Origin: Actinostola sp. cb2023
Taxonomy: Eukaryota; Cnidaria; Anthozoa; Actiniaria; Actinostolidae
Direction of reading: 5' to 3'
NCBI GenBank assembly: GCA_033675265.1
Contig: JAUJYZ010000322.1
Coordinates: 20,224-84,223, forward strand
Length of the DNA: 64,000 nt
The translations under genes were made by a program, and so were the position numbers. The first letter of the stretch is position 1, and every line of letters begins with the position of its first letter. Shown here piece by piece: positions 57,612-64,000 of the stretch. Below the pieces are notes generated by a model, which saw only the letters and a program-made list of their open reading frames with translations, was not told the DNA's origin and did no database searches.

Positions 57612-58919
57612 TTGCTTGCACAGCACATTCTTTAACGAAAGAAAATAGTAAAATCATAAATATAAAACTTAACTAAGTCTTCATATCTTATTAATTTATT
57701 ATTACTCACTATTACAGCTTGCTGGTTTTGGTATAGCGATACAACCTAATGTCGATCCTAACCCCGAGAACTTTGTCTGTGCTGGAATTATTAAAGTGAA
57801 GACGGCGCAAATTGGATGTTTATTACGACTCGAGCCCAACAGACAAGCTCAGGTATGTATAATCAGAAGGGCGGATCCAGGGGGGGCATGGGGGCCAGTG
57901 CCCCCCGCCCTTTGAGTTGGGCCCGATACATACATATTCGTCCACGTTTCCCCACCATTTGATGCCCAGAATGGATGGAAATTGCATTTTCGAGCTTCTA
58001 GATTTCAAAATTTTCTGGGGGTGCATGCCCCCACACCCCCTAGAAGAAGGGGCCTTACGGCGCCTTAGTGGTGCACCCCCCTTTCAAAATCTCTACATCC
58101 GCCCCTGATCAGCGCTATAATCATTATCATACTACATTAATAATTGTGATCACAAACATCATTATCATCATCAAAGAAGTTTTGGATCATCATCATCATC
58201 ATACATTTTGTAGTTTTCAATATTGTAATATTATTACAGCCATCGTCATCACCTTTCAGCACAATTTTTGCTCGCCACCGCCATATCTTTGTTGTCATCA
58301 TCATCATGATTATATAGTTATCTGTCATCATCATCACCATCAACATGATCAACAATGTCATCACCACCATCATCACCAAGACTATGATCATTGACTACCA
58401 TCATCATCATCACCACGAGCACCATTATCATCATCACCACCATCGATCATCATCATCAGCACCATCATCATCACCACCATCATCACCACGAGCACCATCA
58501 TCACCACCATCACCATTGTCATCACCATCATCACCACCACGAGCACCATCATCATCATCATCACCACCATCACCATTGTCATGACCATCATCATCATCAT
58601 CACCACCATCCATCATCACCACCATCATCATCACCACCATCATCATCACCACCATCATCATCAACACCACCATCATCATCACCACCATCATCATCATCAC
58701 CACCATCATCATCACTACACCATCATCATCATCACCACCATCATCATAACCACCAGCACCACCATCATCATAATCTCCGGCATCATCATCATCACAGTCT
58801 TACATCACAATCATTATTTTCTATTCCTTCTCTATTTCCAGATGTATCGCCTTACTATTCGTTCTTCAAGAGCAGAGGTAGCACCTCATCTCACAGAGTT
58901 GCTGTGTGATCAGTTTTAG
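30405..58919 (+). CDS. AP2A: AP-2 complex subunit alpha
   Basis: Large subunit of the clathrin adaptor AP-2, which binds PtdIns(4,5)P2, cargo and accessory proteins at the plasma membrane. Twenty-four coding exons: 30405-30468, 30617-30685, 30833-30975, 37122-37445, 37617-37718, 38016-38124, 40043-40104, 40429-40517, 41595-41666, 42852-42948, 43348-43485, 44330-44610, 45239-45368, 46836-46937, 47669-47851, 48974-48998, 51325-51481, 52284-52366, 53156-53245, 54904-55027, 56625-56741, 56935-57004, 57718-57852, 58842-58919. They sum to 2844 bases, 947 residues, no internal stop. Trunk about 1-618, with R20 of the dileucine-cargo site and the lipid-binding KKKY at 54-57; hinge about 619-715, with GLLVDVFE near its end; ear about 716-947, keeping FF..RW (845-849), LLRLEPN and MYRL of the motif-binding platform. 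All introns are GT-AG except intron 19. Intron sizes range widely because of repeats. Confidence 0.97.
31386..31806. repeat. Fold-back element F1, complete copy, AP2A intron 3
   Basis: Terminal repeats are aataggccatatgcactaac and gttagtgcatatggcctatt. Long arms share gggtcacgtgac and gaaatgaaaagagcagctcg. Total about 420 bases, no transposase frame. Confidence 0.9.
32430..32889. mobile_element. hAT-like MITE candidate
   Basis: Ends cagtgattgggaagg and ccttccctatcactgg are imperfect reverse complements; CAGTG-type ends are common in hAT elements. The core contains gggccaatggcccat and A/T-rich runs. No transposase frame is present. Confidence 0.5.
33050..34495. repeat. 71/72-bp satellite-like tandem array in AP2A intron 3
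   Basis: About 20 copies of a unit starting ttatactgtgtaagataaag and ending gcgtttgtagataat. Two variants alternate: a 72-base type (ttttgcaccaaaggttatgc) and a 71-base type (ttttacaccaaggttaagta). The 71-base type clusters at about 33840-34050. Copies are otherwise nearly identical, suggesting recent homogenisation. Confidence 0.97.
34608..34894. mobile_element. Tc1/mariner-like MITE
   Basis: Ends CAGTCATTTGCAAAAATTCT...GGCCGC and complement. Flanked by TA on both sides (34606-34607 and 34895-34896), the target site of Tc1/mariner elements. The arms continue inward through ccataatgcacccgatatat. Length 287 bases, no transposase frame. Confidence 0.75.
35256..35488. mobile_element. PIF/Harbinger-like MITE
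   Basis: Ends GGGTGCGTTCGATTGACGC and complement (GTCAATCGAACGCACCC), then ATTCCAGAATAGG/CCTATTCTGGAAT. Flanked by TAA on both sides (35253-35255 and 35489-35491), a target duplication typical of PIF/Harbinger. Length 233 bases. Confidence 0.7.
36090..36300 (+). mobile_element. tRNA-derived SINE (family S3)
   Basis: The head contains gcctacaaagcgagaggtcc and the B-box-like AGTTCAATCC (about 36131). The body runs to gaaataaagtactttacttt. No full tRNA cloverleaf was recoverable. Confidence 0.5.
36402..36690. repeat. Fold-back element F2, complete copy, AP2A intron 3
   Basis: Near-perfect arms of about 135 bases, starting ccacaggcagcccaagcagt and ending in the complement, sharing acattcacctttatttacat. 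The centre is ttccggagtcttttagtgg. Confidence 0.92.
36850..36986. repeat. Three copies of a 46-bp tandem
   Basis: Unit accaatcagcatgcgagaaatgctacagtttg... ending ccttgcacgtg, three nearly identical copies about 140 bases upstream of exon 4. Confidence 0.9.
38172..38372 (-). mobile_element. tRNA-Thr-like SINE with duplicated 5' part
   Basis: In minus sense 38293-38221 folds as a tRNA-like body: D arm GGCTCAGTGGTTAGAGC, anticodon loop CTAGTAT (AGT, threonine), T arm around GGTTCAAATCC. The acceptor stem pairs at five of seven positions and the anticodon stem has one mismatch. The tail ttttctccgagtcttt follows as in a SINE. The 5' half is repeated at about 38316-38372. I therefore call it a SINE, not a tRNA gene. 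Confidence 0.65.
38588..40012. repeat. GAT/GTTGATGAC array in AP2A intron 6
   Basis: About 1.4 kb of gat, gtt and gac triplets with higher-order phrases such as gatgatgacgttgttgatga. Since almost everything is in triplets, three long minus-strand frames of about 460 residues appear; they are artefacts. It ends about 30 bases before exon 7. Confidence 0.98.
40611..41293. mobile_element. MITE-like element with about 25-bp terminal inverted repeats, AP2A intron 8
   Basis: Ends CTCAAGGTAGTTAAGGCCTG and complement, extending through GGT. The core has several tcacgtgatc and gtcacgtgac words. About 680 bases, no transposase frame. Superfamily not assigned. Confidence 0.75.
41725..42805. repeat. 32-bp minisatellite in AP2A intron 9
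   Basis: About 33 copies of a 32-base unit made of tgccttacccaccc followed by ctcccttctatgtcccac, with variants at the ttaccc/ctcacc/ttacgc word. The variants form repeated blocks. All plus-strand frames are open, giving false proteins of up to 311 residues. It ends about 45 bases before exon 10. Confidence 0.98.
42955..43285. repeat. CAT-rich microsatellite in AP2A intron 10
   Basis: Irregular catcatcatt and gtagtcatcattcat words between exons 10 and 11. Confidence 0.85.
43590..43860. repeat. Imperfect 60-80-bp tandem in AP2A intron 11
   Basis: Three to four copies of ttgaaaccaagcaatagaat followed by ggttgatagcacatgaaggg. A related word (gtgctatcaagcagagagta) appears at about 63739. Confidence 0.8.
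43895..44318. repeat. CCCCTGACCTCCTT minisatellite in AP2A intron 11
   Basis: Irregular 11-15-base units of ctgacctcctcccc up to about 12 bases before the exon 12 acceptor. It provides a very long pyrimidine-rich stretch before the acceptor. Confidence 0.95.
44800..45125. repeat. Pyrimidine tract in AP2A intron 12
   Basis: Irregular cttcctttctttc words, about 110 bases before exon 13. Overlapping frames on both strands are compositional. Confidence 0.9.
45446..45938 (+). mobile_element. Helentron/Helitron2-like element, copy 5, AP2A intron 13
   Basis: The left end is ttACTCGTGC followed by a hairpin (GAAGGCCGGC, GCACGAGT). The right end is GCACGAGT at 45908-45915, hairpin ACGCTCA/TGAGCGT, then CTAGTT. 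Its terminal repeat (CGTGC) differs from copies 1-3 (CGGGC), but left and right agree. Confidence 0.5.
45940..46800. other. Non-coding remainder of AP2A intron 13
   Basis: No exon was recognised. A minus-strand frame of 121 codons (46080-46445) has no domain I can identify. A short tcatcatcatcatcatc run followed by poly-A (46650-46687) looks like the tail of a retroposed sequence. Confidence 0.4.
47860..48300. repeat. GAT/AAT array in AP2A intron 15
   Basis: Words gatgatgataatgatggatt and atgatggtgctgataataat with a higher-order unit of about 60-75 bases. It starts 10 bases after the exon 15 donor. Confidence 0.95.
49035..49931. mobile_element. Large fold-back element, AP2A intron 16
   Basis: Arms of about 300 bases (49035-49345 and 49625-49931) are near-perfect reverse complements. 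The outer ends are acagtgcgactactataacc and complement; inner arms share tttacaagctgcacttcagc and gacatgtcattctaaccgaa. The loop is about 280 bases. No coding frame is present. Confidence 0.92.
49995..50390. repeat. Second fold-back element, AP2A intron 16
   Basis: Arms of about 180 bases share gatgtgaatgagggtttatc, agctggaaagagcttgttga and gaagatatgaattttcaaaa. It lies next to the larger fold-back and its sequence style resembles F1. Confidence 0.9.
50470..50730. repeat. About 105-bp tandem, 2.5 copies
   Basis: Unit begins cagcagttatttgtagtaga and includes gaacgagagaagaaataaga and cagacagcgggt; two full copies and a partial third. Confidence 0.9.
50978..51150 (+). mobile_element. SINE body lacking the tRNA-like head
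   Basis: From ttttctccgggtactccggc to attagtgcgcaagcgctaga and an AT-rich tail it matches the SINE at 17640-17752 plus 18136-18165. The head is truncated, as usual for 5'-truncated retroposition. Confidence 0.8.
51545..52245. repeat. GATGACAAT array in AP2A intron 17
   Basis: Words gatgatgacaatggtgataa and gatggggatgataacaatgg with repeats of about 70 bases. It begins some 65 bases past exon 17 and ends about 40 bases before exon 18. Confidence 0.95.
53000..53100 (+). mobile_element. Degenerate tRNA-derived SINE fragment
   Basis: B-box-like ggttcaattccc (about 53029) followed by ttttccgagtctttatatgc and acttgacgtaacctt. The post-tRNA phrase matches the minus-strand SINE at 38172-38293. Confidence 0.55.
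53370..53890. repeat. About 72-bp tandem array in intron 19
   Basis: Eight copies of a unit containing ctgtttctgctagttttgtg, ttacattatcatgttagaca and cccacaagttagtcagcaat, with small length changes. Confidence 0.95.
54050..54840. repeat. CAT arrays flanking a TIR element, intron 19
   Basis: 54050-54305 and 54690-54840 are catcatcacc/catcattgtc arrays. The two halves are similar and appear to be one array split by the element at 54308-54690. Confidence 0.85.
54308..54690. mobile_element. MITE with GGGACCTTAAGCA ends
   Basis: Left end TAGGGACCTTAAGCA(c), right end (cga)TGCTTAAGGTCCCTA; both continue into cgacgacgtcgagg-type sequence. About 380 bases, no transposase frame. Flanking bases (TTA left, TAT right) are only roughly compatible with a PIF/Harbinger target site. 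Confidence 0.7.
55063..55871 (-). mobile_element. Helentron/Helitron2-like element, copy 2, AP2A intron 20
   Basis: Inverted near-identical copy of 584-1404. In minus sense the left end is ttACTCGGGC with a GC-rich hairpin, and the right end is GCCCGAGTGAACGCTCATTG followed by AGCGTCTTGTT. It begins 36 bases past exon 20. The loop of the left hairpin differs from copy 1, while the stem is conserved. Confidence 0.55.
55872..56600. repeat. Degenerate repeats, remainder of AP2A intron 20
   Basis: A 75-80-base phrase (ttttggaagagctcttc ... tgttgctacagtattcaaac) recurs about three times at 55980-56165. 56390-56480 has a near-duplicate of gttacagagaga. No exon was found until 56625. Confidence 0.7.
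57335..57608. repeat. AAT trinucleotide array in AP2A intron 22
   Basis: aataataat with scattered gat/cat changes. Frames in several readings are artefacts. Confidence 0.97.
57876..58107. mobile_element. hAT-like MITE candidate in AP2A intron 23
   Basis: Ends gaagGGCGGATCCAGG and CTACATCCGCCCCTG are imperfect reverse complements. The core has ccagtgccccccgccc and atgcccccacacccccta. About 230 bases, no coding frame. Confidence 0.5.
58135..58805. repeat. CAT/CAC array in AP2A intron 23
   Basis: catcatcaccaccatcatca with cgagcaccat phrases forming longer units at 58410-58580. It ends about 40 bases before the last exon. Confidence 0.97.
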
Positions 58920-59149
58920 TTAATTCATAAAGTAACAAGAATTATGCTCGACACGAACACTAAAGAAGAACATTCTCTGTTCTTGTGGGTGAGAAATGGA
59001 CATTTCTGATATTAATTTCAGTAACATCAGAACCCTGAATTAGCCAAAGTATTTTGAAATGACGACCGGTGCAAATAGCCTTCAAATCTGGTAGTTTCGG
59101 TGTTGCAAGATCTATACACCAACAATTTATTGACGGGGGTCCCTTCAAG

Positions 59150-59915
59150 AATGGAGTAAGTGACTTGTGATCAAAGCTCAAATTCTCCTTTGAAATTTGA
59201 AGAATCTTGATGAGAATTTAGATTCTGATCAACGTTGTGAGTACCTAAGTGACTTGTGATCAAAAACCAAATTCTCCTTTTAAATATGAAGAATTTTGAG
59301 GAGAATTTAGATTCTGATCAGAAATCACTTACGTTGTAAGTGACTTGCAGTTAAAATCCAAATTCTCCTTTGAAATTTGAAGAATCTTGATGAGAATTTA
59401 GATTCTGATCAACGTTGTGAGTACCTAAGTGACTTGTGATCAAAAACCAAATTCTCCTTTTAAATATGAAGAATTTTGAGGAGAATTTAGATTCTGATCA
59501 GAAATCACTTACGTTGTAAGTGACTTGCAGTTAAAATCCAAATTCTCCTTTGAAATTTGAAGAATCTTGATGAGAATTTAGATTCTGATCAACGTTGTGA
59601 GTACCTAAGTGACTTGTGATCAAAAACCAAATTCTCCTTTTAAATATGAAGAATTTTGAGGAGAATTTAGATTCTGATCAGAGATCACTTACGTTGTGAG
59701 AAAGTGACTTGCAATCAAAGAACAAATTCTCCTTTTAAATATGAAGAATCTTGAGGAGAATTTAGATTCTGATCAAATATCACTTACGTTGTTCTTGCAG
59801 GGAGCCCTTCAACTTTGAAGTGATTCCTGATCAGATCTAAATTCTCCTCGTGATTCTTCAAATTTCAAAGGAGAATTTGAGTTTTGATCAGGGAACCCTT
59901 CAACTTTAAATAAAA
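59150..59915. repeat. About 90/180-bp tandem array downstream of AP2A
   Basis: Units contain aaattctcctttgaaatttg, aagaatcttgatgagaattt and agattctgatcaacgttg. Two 90-base variants alternate, giving a 180-base higher-order unit repeated about three times, with a final unit in reverse orientation (59820-59885). A lone degenerate unit lies at 63470-63560. Confidence 0.95.
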
Positions 59916-59919
59916 CTTT

Positions 59920-60480
59920 TGGATAGAAAACCGTGAAAGCTAAAGCTGAAGGTGTAAATGCATCTTGGTGATCGAAATCACCAATTCCACTTGCAAAGCC
60001 TACAGCCCTCTATATATATTATATCATTGTAACAAAGCAGGAGGAGTTTGAACAGAATAAGGACGACTCTTCTTCTTCTTACTTTTATGTTCTGATATCC
60101 CAGGAAATCCAGCTTTAAGGTCTAGGGCAAACGTCGAACTGACCATTAGAACTGAACATGAGCTTAATTCAATCGATGCTATGGTTATACGTGTTTGAAA
60201 AGACGTTTGTGCATTGTGGCCAAGTCACTCCAGAGTCGTACGTAATTTCCGACTTGGCTTTAACCTATTTCAAAATTAATAGGTTCGACTGAATTAAGTT
60301 CATGATTAGTTTGACATTTGCTGTAGCCCTAACATTCCAGTTATACAGATGTACATGTATATCAAACACAAGTCAGAGTGCTGCCCCTGGTACAGAGAAG
60401 TGGTTTAGTAAAAAAGCCATTAGCAGTCAGTATTTTGAACTGACTTCAAGGTGTTTTGAAATCGGAGGAAAAACTCTTTC
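59920..60480. other. Intergenic DNA, no gene seen
   Basis: No exon recognised. It contains an imperfect inverted pair (gaacatgagcttaattcaat at about 60148 and the complement at about 60284-60303), suggesting another decayed fold-back. Confidence 0.4.
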
Positions 60481-60830
60481 TCGTGTTTGATCTAGCTTCT
60501 CAAACCATGAATAATTCTTGGAGAAATTCAAAGTTAAAGTTGACCAAATTTTATGCTAATTACGATCACATGTCAAACCTTCGCGGTAGTGATTTCCTTT
60601 GTTTTGTCGTCATGAAATATTAATGAGTTTGAGAAATTATGATTGACACCATGGTGGTACAAAGTGCTTACAGTAGAAGTCCAATCATGGATAGAACAAC
60701 TTATGATGAAATGCTAATGAGTTTCCCACAGTTTTTCCATCCAAACTCTGAAGTTAACCATGAATTATGCTTTCCATTTGGTAACGAAAGTTAAAGAAAA
60801 GATTAACGAGTCACTCTGAAAGCTTTCTGT
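60480..60830. repeat. Dispersed repeat, copy 2 (inverse of 23690-24100)
   Basis: Shares gtgtttgatc, tgattgacaccatggtggta and tttccatttggtaacgaaag with the reverse complement of 23690-24100. Confidence 0.85.
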
Positions 60831-61202
60831 AAATAGATTGTGCAGTTTGCTGGTGTGACATGGTATTTAAGTGCTTGTAAGTGATGGACTCCTTATGCGA
60901 CCACCTTCCCTGCAGGCATCAAGGGTAGGTTCAACGTGCGGGTTAACGGTAACAGCTAGCTCTTCAGTTCAGTCATTTGCCTCCATAGTTGAATAATAAT
61001 AGTATAATCACAGTCTTGTAGTTTATCTATGTACACACTGTCTTGTATAGCTTGGTATATGGTTACATAAAGTGGTTTTGTAGTAAGTTTTGTTTTGGAT
61101 TCCCTAAAGGCACTTTACGTTTGGTTTGAATGACCAGGTCTGTCTGCTGATTTAGAGAATACAATTCATGCAAGCAGCCTGAGAACTAGTCAAGTCCCAG
61201 AC

Positions 61203-61254
61203 TCCTTTTTCGCCTGTTCCGTTATCGGTCACAATAATGGAGCGGGTGAAAAAG
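61203..61254. repeat. Hairpin beside the large TIR element
   Basis: cagactcctttttcgcc pairs with ggtgaaaaaggagtctg around a loop of about 20 bases, ending eight bases before the left terminal repeat at 61262. Confidence 0.85.
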
Positions 61255-61261
61255 GAGTCTG

Positions 61262-63219
61262 CCCTTACCAAAATTAGGTACATTAAAGTATACCCCAAAT
61301 GTACCTAAGGTATACCTTAAATGTACCTATTTAAGAATAGGTAGGTTTAGGGTATACTCCAAACATACCCTTGCATTTTTATTCAGTTCAACAATGTACC
61401 TCAAATGTACCCGACATACCCCAAATGTACCTGGTGTTAGAAATATATACCCCAACTGTACCTCTTGCATTTTGTTCAGTTCAACAATGTACCTCAAATG
61501 TACCCGACATACCCCAAATGTACCTCGTGTTAGAAATATATACCCCAAGTGTACCTCTTGCATTTTTATTCAGTTCAACAATGTACCTCAAATGTACCTC
61601 ATGTACTACTGTACATGCTGCAGTCTACTCACTTTACTTTATAGTCATTTGCCTGGAGTTTTTCCAAGATTTTCTCCTATTAAACTTTGCACTTCTTATT
61701 GTTGGGAAGACTGAAGATTATCACACAGATTTCCTCTTAGTATTTTTGCTAATTTGGACAAAAGCATCGATGAAAGTTTATCATTTTACCAAACACACCA
61801 ACTGCAGTTTGACAGTCATCTTGTATGAACAAACAAAATTATGTGGTCAGCTGTCATACACACTCGATCACATGACTAAAATACGGCTGCTGATTGGTCC
61901 ATGGCGCGTTTGCACATGCACGAAGAGACTTGGCGTGTTTGCAGTGTTTGGACAAGATCTCAAGAAACTCATGGCTTTTTATTCGTTTTTATGCCGGTAA
62001 GAAAGACTGTTTAGCTATTTGTGAAGTAAGTAATACAAGTAAAACAGCTTAGCAAACTTCTACATGTCTTTCAGGCACATTGGATGAGAAAAAACTTCGA
62101 TAAAACGACTTGCTGTTAACAACCACATCGATTCTACTCTCTACGTACGGCTCTAGCAAATCTGTAAGTACCACAATAAATACATAGATATATAAAAATG
62201 TAGATAGATTGATAGTTCATTTACAAATTACATAACTCCCAAAATGCTGAATTACATAATTTGAATAAAACAAAAACTAAACAGGTTGCATTTAGTGTAT
62301 TACTTGTAGTTTGGATTGCCCTCATCATCTGTCTGTTATGTCTTGTTTTTGGACTATTGAAGTCTTAATAGCCTATGGCCAATTTGAATCAATGAATGAC
62401 TGTCTTTATTATTTCTATTTAGTTTCAGGTATTCATTGTTCAACAAGCTAATTAAAAGCCAATGAAAGATTTGGTTACAAGCATTGTTAGCCTGACAAAA
62501 TAAATATGGTAGACACAAAAGCTATAAGTTCAACACTTTGACTTTGACAGCAAACAACTGCTTATGTAAAACATATTATGTCATATATATATTATCAATC
62601 ATATTAGTAAACTATTGTACAAATATTGATAATTACATGTACAACAAGAATGTTTGTAGGCTTTAATTGCATTAAAATGATAATTAAGTTGTACTATATT
62701 TTAACATTGTCTCTTCAAAAGGTTGAAAAAGTATGCTACCCCGGGTATACCCCAATTCAGGGTACATTTGAGGTACATTTCAGATGGTTCCAAAAGTATG
62801 CTACCCCAAGTATACCCCAATCCAGGGTACATTTGAAGTACATTTCAAAAGGTTCCAAAAGTATGCTACCCCGGGTATACCCCAATCCAGGGTACATTTG
62901 AGGTACATTTCAAAAGGTTCCAAAAGTATGCTACCCCGGGTATACCCCAATCCAGGGTACATTTGGGGTACATTTCAAGGTTCCAAAAGTATGCTACCCC
63001 GGGTATACCCCAATTCAGGGTACATTTGGGGTACATTTCAAGGTTCCAAAAGTATGCTACCCCGGGTATACCCCAATTCAGGGTACATTTGAGGTACATT
63101 TCAAAAGGTTCCAAAAGTATGCTACCCCGGGTATACCCCAATCACTGATCAAGGTACATTTAGGGTATACCTTAGGTACTTTTGGGGTATACCTCGAATC
63201 TACCTAATTTTGGTAGGGG
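61262..63219. mobile_element. About 2-kb element with 66-bp terminal inverted repeats and subterminal tandem arrays
   Basis: The left end ccttaccaaaattaggta and the right end tacctaattttggtagg belong to inverted repeats of about 66 bases that include gtacctaaggtatacc. Inside lie two different arrays built on the same short words (gtacctcaaatgtacc, ggtatacccc): a roughly 90-base unit x3 at about 61365-61610 and a 70-74-base unit x6 at 62725-63140. The middle, 61620-62720, is unique. Its longest frame (61371-62000) has no domain I can recognise. The element class is unknown. Confidence 0.7.
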
Positions 63220-64000
63220 TGGGACTCGACTACCTCAGAACATGAGCACTGAGAACCTGAACTAAGTACATGGACTACCTTGGTAGCAGCCATGCAAGAC
63301 CGAGCAGCTGGTTTCTTTTCCTGGTCAAGTCAGCAGACAGTCTGCTGTCTCTGGTCAAATGAAACGTGCCCTAAGTTGTGCAGTGTAGTTTTAGGGTAAA
63401 GAATCTGGTATATATAACATTCTTATTAAATTTTTAAAAAAGTACCAAACTCACTAATTAATATACTAGTTAGGAGTGACTTAATTATGATCAAAATCCA
63501 AATTCTCCATTGATATTTATAATATTGAAATGAGAATTTAGAATATGATGAAAGATTGCCTGCCTTGTTGTGGGTTTCCTGTGGTGGCTTCATGTGGTCC
63601 ATGCGGTCAGACCCCCCCCTCCCCACCCCCCCCCCACCCCCGTATTTTGGTTGAATTGCTGGATATCAATCATCAGCTGTTAAAAGTCCTTGAATCTCGT
63701 TATTTACTGACAGAGTGACGTGCAAACGCTGCCCCCATGTGCTATCAAGCAGAGAGTATTCTATCGAAAAGGTGCAATTCAGCTGATAAAAATTCTTCAT
63801 GATACCGGAAATGACGTTTATTGATATCAAGCATTAGTAGAAACCAACTAGCATACTATCACAAATCCTGCAATCTGATTGGCTAACATACTCATTACTA
63901 TTGAGTGATAGATAGTGAGTAGCAAAAACGTCAGTGTTTTGAAGAAAAACAAAGCAAATATCAATAAATATTGGTATAAATTCGAAGGTAATATAGTATG
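63220..64000. other. Right flank, no gene seen
   Basis: Holds one degenerate unit of the 59150 array (63470-63560), a C-run (63610-63642) and AT-rich DNA. No exon recognised. Confidence 0.4.

Noticed and set aside
61371..62000. 209-codon plus-strand frame
   Set aside because: Starts in a tandem array inside the TIR element; no recognisable domain, and composition looks random.

Overview
The window is nuclear DNA of an invertebrate animal. Genes are split by many short GT-AG introns, one intron carries minor-spliceosome (U12) signals, tRNA-derived SINEs and fold-back elements are common, and intergenic and intronic DNA is packed with micro- and minisatellites. The gene products (AP-2 alpha, a ZADH2/PTGR3-type reductase, DNPH1) are typical of metazoans. 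My best guess is a cnidarian, probably an anthozoan, but that is inference from general repeat style and protein similarity; no diagnostic clade marker was found.

Layout. 1-4.1 kb is repeat DNA. From 4.1 to 15.85 kb, on the minus strand, lie two tandem paralogs (A, about 4145-8338; B, about 11808-15843) encoding small secreted proteins with the same exon plan. I do not recognise the family. Copy A has a one-base deletion in exon 5. 16.3-18.2 kb holds mobile elements. DNPH1 (nucleotide N-hydrolase, minus strand, 18205-20295) and a ZADH2/PTGR3-type reductase (plus strand, 20555-28519, 12 exons, 352 aa) are divergently arranged, with 259 bp between their start codons. A 1.1-kb pyrimidine tract separates ZADH2 from the AP-2 alpha gene (plus strand, 30405-58919), for which I could place all 24 coding exons; they join into a clean 947-aa frame. 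The last 5 kb holds an AT-rich tandem array, a dispersed fold-back repeat and a roughly 2-kb element with 66-bp terminal inverted repeats.

The genes do not form a pathway: AP-2 alpha is an endocytic adaptor, DNPH1 sanitises nucleotide pools, ZADH2 reduces keto-prostaglandin-like enones, and A/B are probably secreted. Points of most interest are a likely AT-AC U12 intron in AP2A, five short elements whose terminal repeats co-vary while their 3' hairpin and CTTG/CTAG end stay constant (Helentron/Helitron2-like), the frameshift in paralog A, an unexplained phase mismatch in DNPH1, and independent microsatellite growth in matching introns of the A/B pair. Almost all long open frames in the window are artefacts of stop-free tandem repeats.
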